From: REEB509 sp049314555 | GTDB taxonomy: Bacteria; Pseudomonadota; Alphaproteobacteria; Caulobacterales; Aquidulcibacteraceae | NCBI GenBank assembly: GCA_049314555.1 | Contig: JBMOEW010000012.1 | Location: forward strand, 1 to 64,000 | Reading direction: 5' to 3' | DNA length: 64,000 nt | Shown: piece after piece, positions 61,565 to 64,000 of the stretch | Numbering within the stretch: position 1 is the first letter of the stretch | Layout of the letters: the number at the start of each line of letters is the position of its first letter | The notes under the pieces: generated by a model | What the model saw: only the letters and a program-made list of their open reading frames with translations | Told to the model about the DNA's origin: nothing | Databases searched by the model: none | Position numbers and translations under genes: made by a program

Positions 61565-62374
61565 CTAGCGGCGGTTTTCGATCGCCGCGCGAATGGCTTC
61601 AGATGATGGCCGGCCGCTGTAGCCCAGATGGGGGGCCACCACGATCACCAGCGTGTCGCCCTGCGCGGCCACGGCGGGTTGCGGTCCGATTTGCAGGATA
61701 AGCCGGCGGATCGGCTGTTGGCTGGCCGCGGCCATGCCGTCTGCGGCGCGTTCAGCGGCGTCCAGAATGAGGCCGCCAACTTGGCCTTCCACTTGCTGCG
61801 GGGCCTGGACGTCCACGTTGCGCCCAACCCGGCGAATGAGAGACTGTTGGGTTTGCTCTAGGCGAGAGCGGTACACCGGGGGCGATGCTGGCGCTGGACG
61901 CAGGGGGCCCGCGGCTTCGCTAAATGATACGGCGGTGCCCATGCGGTCGTTGCGCATGAAGACCGTGAGCTCGCCCCAAGGCGTGATGCGCAGGACAACG
62001 GCCCCATCGGCGGTGCGGTAGAACTGGGCGCCGCCGGCGGCCATGGCGGGGTCTGGCCGGAGGACCCGGACTTCAGGGTCTCCTTCAAACTGCATCAGGG
62101 CGATCGGGCCAGTGCGATCCAGCGTGAAAGTGAGCTGGCCATCCGGGGTGCGGAAGCGTCCGGTGGACTGCGCATTCGCATCGTTGGGCCGCGATTGGGG
62201 GATGAAACCTTGAGGCTGCGCCGGTTGGGCGGCGGCGGAGCCTGCCCCAAGCGTCGCCAATGCCATCACCACCGCACCGCCGACGCGCGCACCAAGCTGA
62301 CCACCCTTGTGGGGATGGTGGCCTTCCTGTGTGTGCGTGCTGGTTTGATCGGTGTTGACTCGGGCACTTTTCAT
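61565..62374 (-). CDS. Exported protein of the DUF4908-like type
   Basis: A 269-residue predicted secreted protein. The signal region starts after a charged, histidine-rich N-terminus (about 1-28) and ends GSAAAQPAQ near residue 50. The body has FTLDRTGPIALMQFEGDPEV, GGAQFYRTADGAVVLRITPW and a C-terminal SGRPSSEAIRAAI segment. I associate this pattern with DUF4908 proteins found mainly in Caulobacterales; that is from memory. ATG 62374 has a weak ribosome site. Convergent with the cupin (5 bases between stops), and downstream of phbB on the same strand after 76 bases. Confidence 0.7.
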   Translation of the reverse strand: MKSARVNTDQTSTHTQEGHHPHKGGQLGARVGGAVVMALATLGAGSAAAQPAQPQGFIPQSRPNDANAQSTGRFRTPDGQLTFTLDRTGPIALMQFEGDPEVRVLRPDPAMAAGGAQFYRTADGAVVLRITPWGELTVFMRNDRMGTAVSFSEAAGPLRPAPASPPVYRSRLEQTQQSLIRRVGRNVDVQAPQQVEGQVGGLILDAAERAADGMAAASQQPIRRLILQIGPQPAVAAQGDTLVIVVAPHLGYSGRPSSEAIRAAIENRR

Positions 62375-62450
62375 GAACCCGATAGAAGCCGGCACAACGG
62401 GGCGCTTTTGGGGCAATGTGGCACCGGCTTCACGGTGTGGCATTTGGGTA

Positions 62451-63176
62451 TCAGCCAGCGATATATTGCGCCCCGTTAACCGTGAGGGTTGCGCCGGTGG
62501 TAAAGCCATTGTCGTCCGACGCCAGGAACGCCACCGCCTTTGCGATTTCTTCGGCCTTGCCCAAGCGGCCAACGGGGATGGTCCCGATGATTTTGTCGAG
62601 CACGGCTGGCGGCACAGCGGCCACCATGTCGGTATCGATGTAGCCTGGGGCCACACAGTTTACCGTGATGCCTTTGTTGGCGTTTTCCTGGGCCAGCGCC
62701 TTGGTGAAGCCAATCATGCCGGCTTTGGCGGCGGAATAGTTGGTTTGGCCGGCCTGGCCCTTTTGGCCGTTGATCGAGGTGATGTTGATGATGCGCCCGA
62801 AGCCGCGTTCGCGCATGCCTTCGATAACTGGCCGGCACATGTAAAACAGGCTGTCGAGATCAACGCGGATCACTTCGCGCCATTGATCTACGTTCATTTT
62901 GTGGAAGGCACCGTCGCGGGTGATGCCGGCGTTGTTGACCAGCACGTCCACCGGGCCGACTTCTGCTTCCACCCGTTTGACACCGGCTTGGCAGGCTTCC
63001 CAGTCGCCCACATCCCATTTGAAGACCGAGACGCCGAGTTCGGCGGCGACTTCTTTGGCGGCTTTGTCGTTGCCGGCGTAGTTCGCGGCGACCTTATAGC
63101 CGGCCTTGACCAAGTTCTCGGAAATCGCCTTGCCGATGCCGCGGGTCCCGCCGGTTACCAAAGCCACACGCGCCAT
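62451..63176 (-). CDS. phbB: Acetoacetyl-CoA reductase
   Basis: A 241-residue SDR that reduces acetoacetyl-CoA to (R)-3-hydroxybutyryl-CoA for polyhydroxybutyrate. VTGGTRGIG (8-15) binds NADPH; the catalytic residues are Ser134, Tyr147 and Lys151, with NITSINGQKG and the QTNYSAAKAGM segment typical of PhbB. No phbA or phaC gene is adjacent. Length and pattern fit well; FabG-type activity cannot be fully excluded. Confidence 0.9.
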   Translation of the reverse strand: MARVALVTGGTRGIGKAISENLVKAGYKVAANYAGNDKAAKEVAAELGVSVFKWDVGDWEACQAGVKRVEAEVGPVDVLVNNAGITRDGAFHKMNVDQWREVIRVDLDSLFYMCRPVIEGMRERGFGRIINITSINGQKGQAGQTNYSAAKAGMIGFTKALAQENANKGITVNCVAPGYIDTDMVAAVPPAVLDKIIGTIPVGRLGKAEEIAKAVAFLASDDNGFTTGATLTVNGAQYIAG

Positions 63177-63266
63177 ATTGTTTTACTCCCCAGCTGAATC
63201 ATCAACCGCACCCTACGTTTAGGGCCAATGATTGGCGTTTGGCTAGGAGAGTTTGGCCTTACAAAC

Positions 63267-63764
63267 CTAGGCTTGCGCAGGGGCGTCCAATGCGGTGAGC
63301 AAAAGCGTCAAGCCTGCCTCGGAGAATGCGATCATGTTGGCCAAGCGGTCTGGCGAGCCGGTTTCCAGGGTTGCGGCGCGAATGCCTGTAGGACCCGCCA
63401 CCGACAAGCAGGCGTGGCCAGCGGCGTCGCCGTAGGGATTGCCGGTGGGGCCTGCGGCCCCCGTTTCGGCCAAAGCCCAATCGACCGAAAACCGCTGCAA
63501 CGCCGTGCTAGCCAAGAGGCTGGCGTAGGGCTCGCTGGCGCTGCGCAGGCCAGTGACATCCTCTCGTGACAGGCCCATGAGCTGGACCCGGGATTTGGGG
63601 GTGTAAACGACCGCGCCGGCCACAAAATAGGCGCTGGCCCCGGGGATGGCCAAAAGCGCCGCGGAAATCAGCCCTCCGGCGGAGGATTCGGCCACAGCCA
63701 GCTTATGTTTTCGGGCAATCAGGCGCTCAGCGACCTGGGCGGCGATGGGGAGAAGTGTTTCCAT
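63267..63764 (-). CDS. CinA C-terminal domain protein (nicotinamide-nucleotide amidohydrolase, PncC)
   Basis: A 165-residue stand-alone CinA_C protein. AVAESSAGGLISAAL, the GAVVYTP segment and ETGAAGPTGNPYG are the signatures of PncC, which deamidates nicotinamide mononucleotide to recycle NAD breakdown products. The N-terminal competence-damage domain of full CinA is absent, as in many single-domain PncC proteins. It precedes phbB by 90 bases on the same strand. NAD salvage might interact with TIR-type NAD cleavage, but that is only a thought. Confidence 0.9.
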   Translation of the reverse strand: METLLPIAAQVAERLIARKHKLAVAESSAGGLISAALLAIPGASAYFVAGAVVYTPKSRVQLMGLSREDVTGLRSASEPYASLLASTALQRFSVDWALAETGAAGPTGNPYGDAAGHACLSVAGPTGIRAATLETGSPDRLANMIAFSEAGLTLLLTALDAPAQA

Positions 63765-63833
63765 CGGCTATTGCTAGCGCCCCTTGAGCACGGCCGCGAG
63801 GGGAATTGGTGTGAGCTAAAGCGCGCGACGCGC

Positions 63834-63861
63834 TTGACCGAGGGCCCACGTTCCTTTATCA
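63834..63861 (+). promoter_or_regulatory. Possible promoter of rpmB
   Basis: TTGACC (63834-63839) and TTATCA (63856-63861) with a 16-base spacer form a plausible housekeeping promoter 42 bases before the rpmB ATG. The -35 resembles the alphaproteobacterial TTGAC consensus. Confidence 0.4.
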
Positions 63862-63902
63862 GCGCGCTTTCGTTTTTGAGCCTTCCAGATAAGGGCAGAG
63901 CC

Positions 63903-64000
63903 ATGTCTCGCGTTTGCGAGTTGACCGGCGTTCGTCGCCAAATCGGCCACCGGGTCAGCCATTCCAACATCAAAACCAAGCGCGCCTTCGCGCCGAACCT
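63903..64000 (+). CDS. rpmB: 50S ribosomal protein L28 (partial, runs off window)
   Basis: The window ends 98 bases into this gene. The translated start MSRVCELTG, followed by GHRVSHSNIKTKR and a FAPN segment, matches the N-terminus of ribosomal protein L28. Roughly 32 residues are visible of an expected 75-100. The CEL segment may be part of a zinc-containing or zinc-independent form; not decidable here. GGGCAGAGCC lies just upstream of the ATG. Confidence 0.95.
   Translation, partial: MSRVCELTGVRRQIGHRVSHSNIKTKRAFAPN

Overview
The window is about 64 kb of G+C-rich chromosome from an alphaproteobacterium, tentatively of the Caulobacterales (Caulobacteraceae/Hyphomonadaceae type). The grounds are a large TonB-dependent receptor, the secA / parvulin / argJ / mutT gene order, a monothiol glutaredoxin with BolA, an HNH gene and a Flp pilin after mutT, a palindromic intergenic element of the alphaproteobacterial type, a promoter -10 of the Caulobacter form (GCTANAWC), and a protein resembling DUF4908. 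The genus cannot be fixed from sequence alone. No rRNA, tRNA, CRISPR array, phage or transposase gene is visible. Genes are tightly packed, often with 4-base ATGA or GTGA start/stop overlaps, and many convergent genes share their stop regions.

Region by region. 0.3-9.2 kb: a lipoprotein, a quinone oxidoreductase coupled to a YkgJ-type Fe-S/zinc protein, isoaspartyl peptidase, a SpoU methyltransferase, a TIR-transmembrane protein coupled to a COG3650/META lipoprotein, phenylalanine hydroxylase, an HtrA-like protease, Grx4 and BolA. 9.4-13.5 kb: a secreted triple-PPC protein below a perfect CRP-type dyad, purL, and an alphaproteobacterial palindromic element between 25-bp direct repeats. 13.1-17.3 kb: a catabolic-looking cluster with a Rieske oxygenase, an amidohydrolase-fold protein lacking its metal ligands, a small membrane protein and, divergently, a lipoyl-alpha/beta hydrolase (AcoC type). 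17.3-23.6 kb: a second TIR-transmembrane protein, an MFS exporter, an XRE/MmyB-like regulator facing a membrane protein, glutathione-dependent formaldehyde dehydrogenase and an SDR. 23.6-29.2 kb: small lipoproteins, a LysR / flavodoxin / pirin module and a single-domain response regulator. 29.2-36.8 kb: queE-queC, a TonB receptor, an FMN alpha-hydroxy-acid oxidase, a second response regulator, and gshB in an operon with a class I amidotransferase and a CoA-ester lyase.

36.8-49.4 kb: the CoA lyase and a CE15-like esterase lipoprotein, accA, an unknown lipoprotein, epoxide hydrolase, secA, parvulin, argJ, mutT, flp pilin and HNH nuclease. 49.8-64 kb: a LysR regulator, a candidate small RNA, yaaA, an HSL-type esterase, an LprI/DUF3298-like lipoprotein, selO, phoX, a TrkA-N/RyR protein, a methyltransferase divergent from gloB, a DUF985 cupin, a DUF4908-like protein, phbB, pncC/cinA and the start of rpmB.

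Most of the window is ordinary core metabolism, envelope and stress biology. The parts most worth attention are the two paralogous TIR-transmembrane proteins with an intact putative NADase glutamate, one translationally coupled to an envelope lipoprotein; the RyR-domain membrane protein, whose domain class is a candidate nucleotide sensor; the degenerate amidohydrolase beside an orphan Rieske oxygenase; the repeat-flanked palindromic element; a candidate terminator-ended small RNA; and several perfect dyads in front of specific genes.
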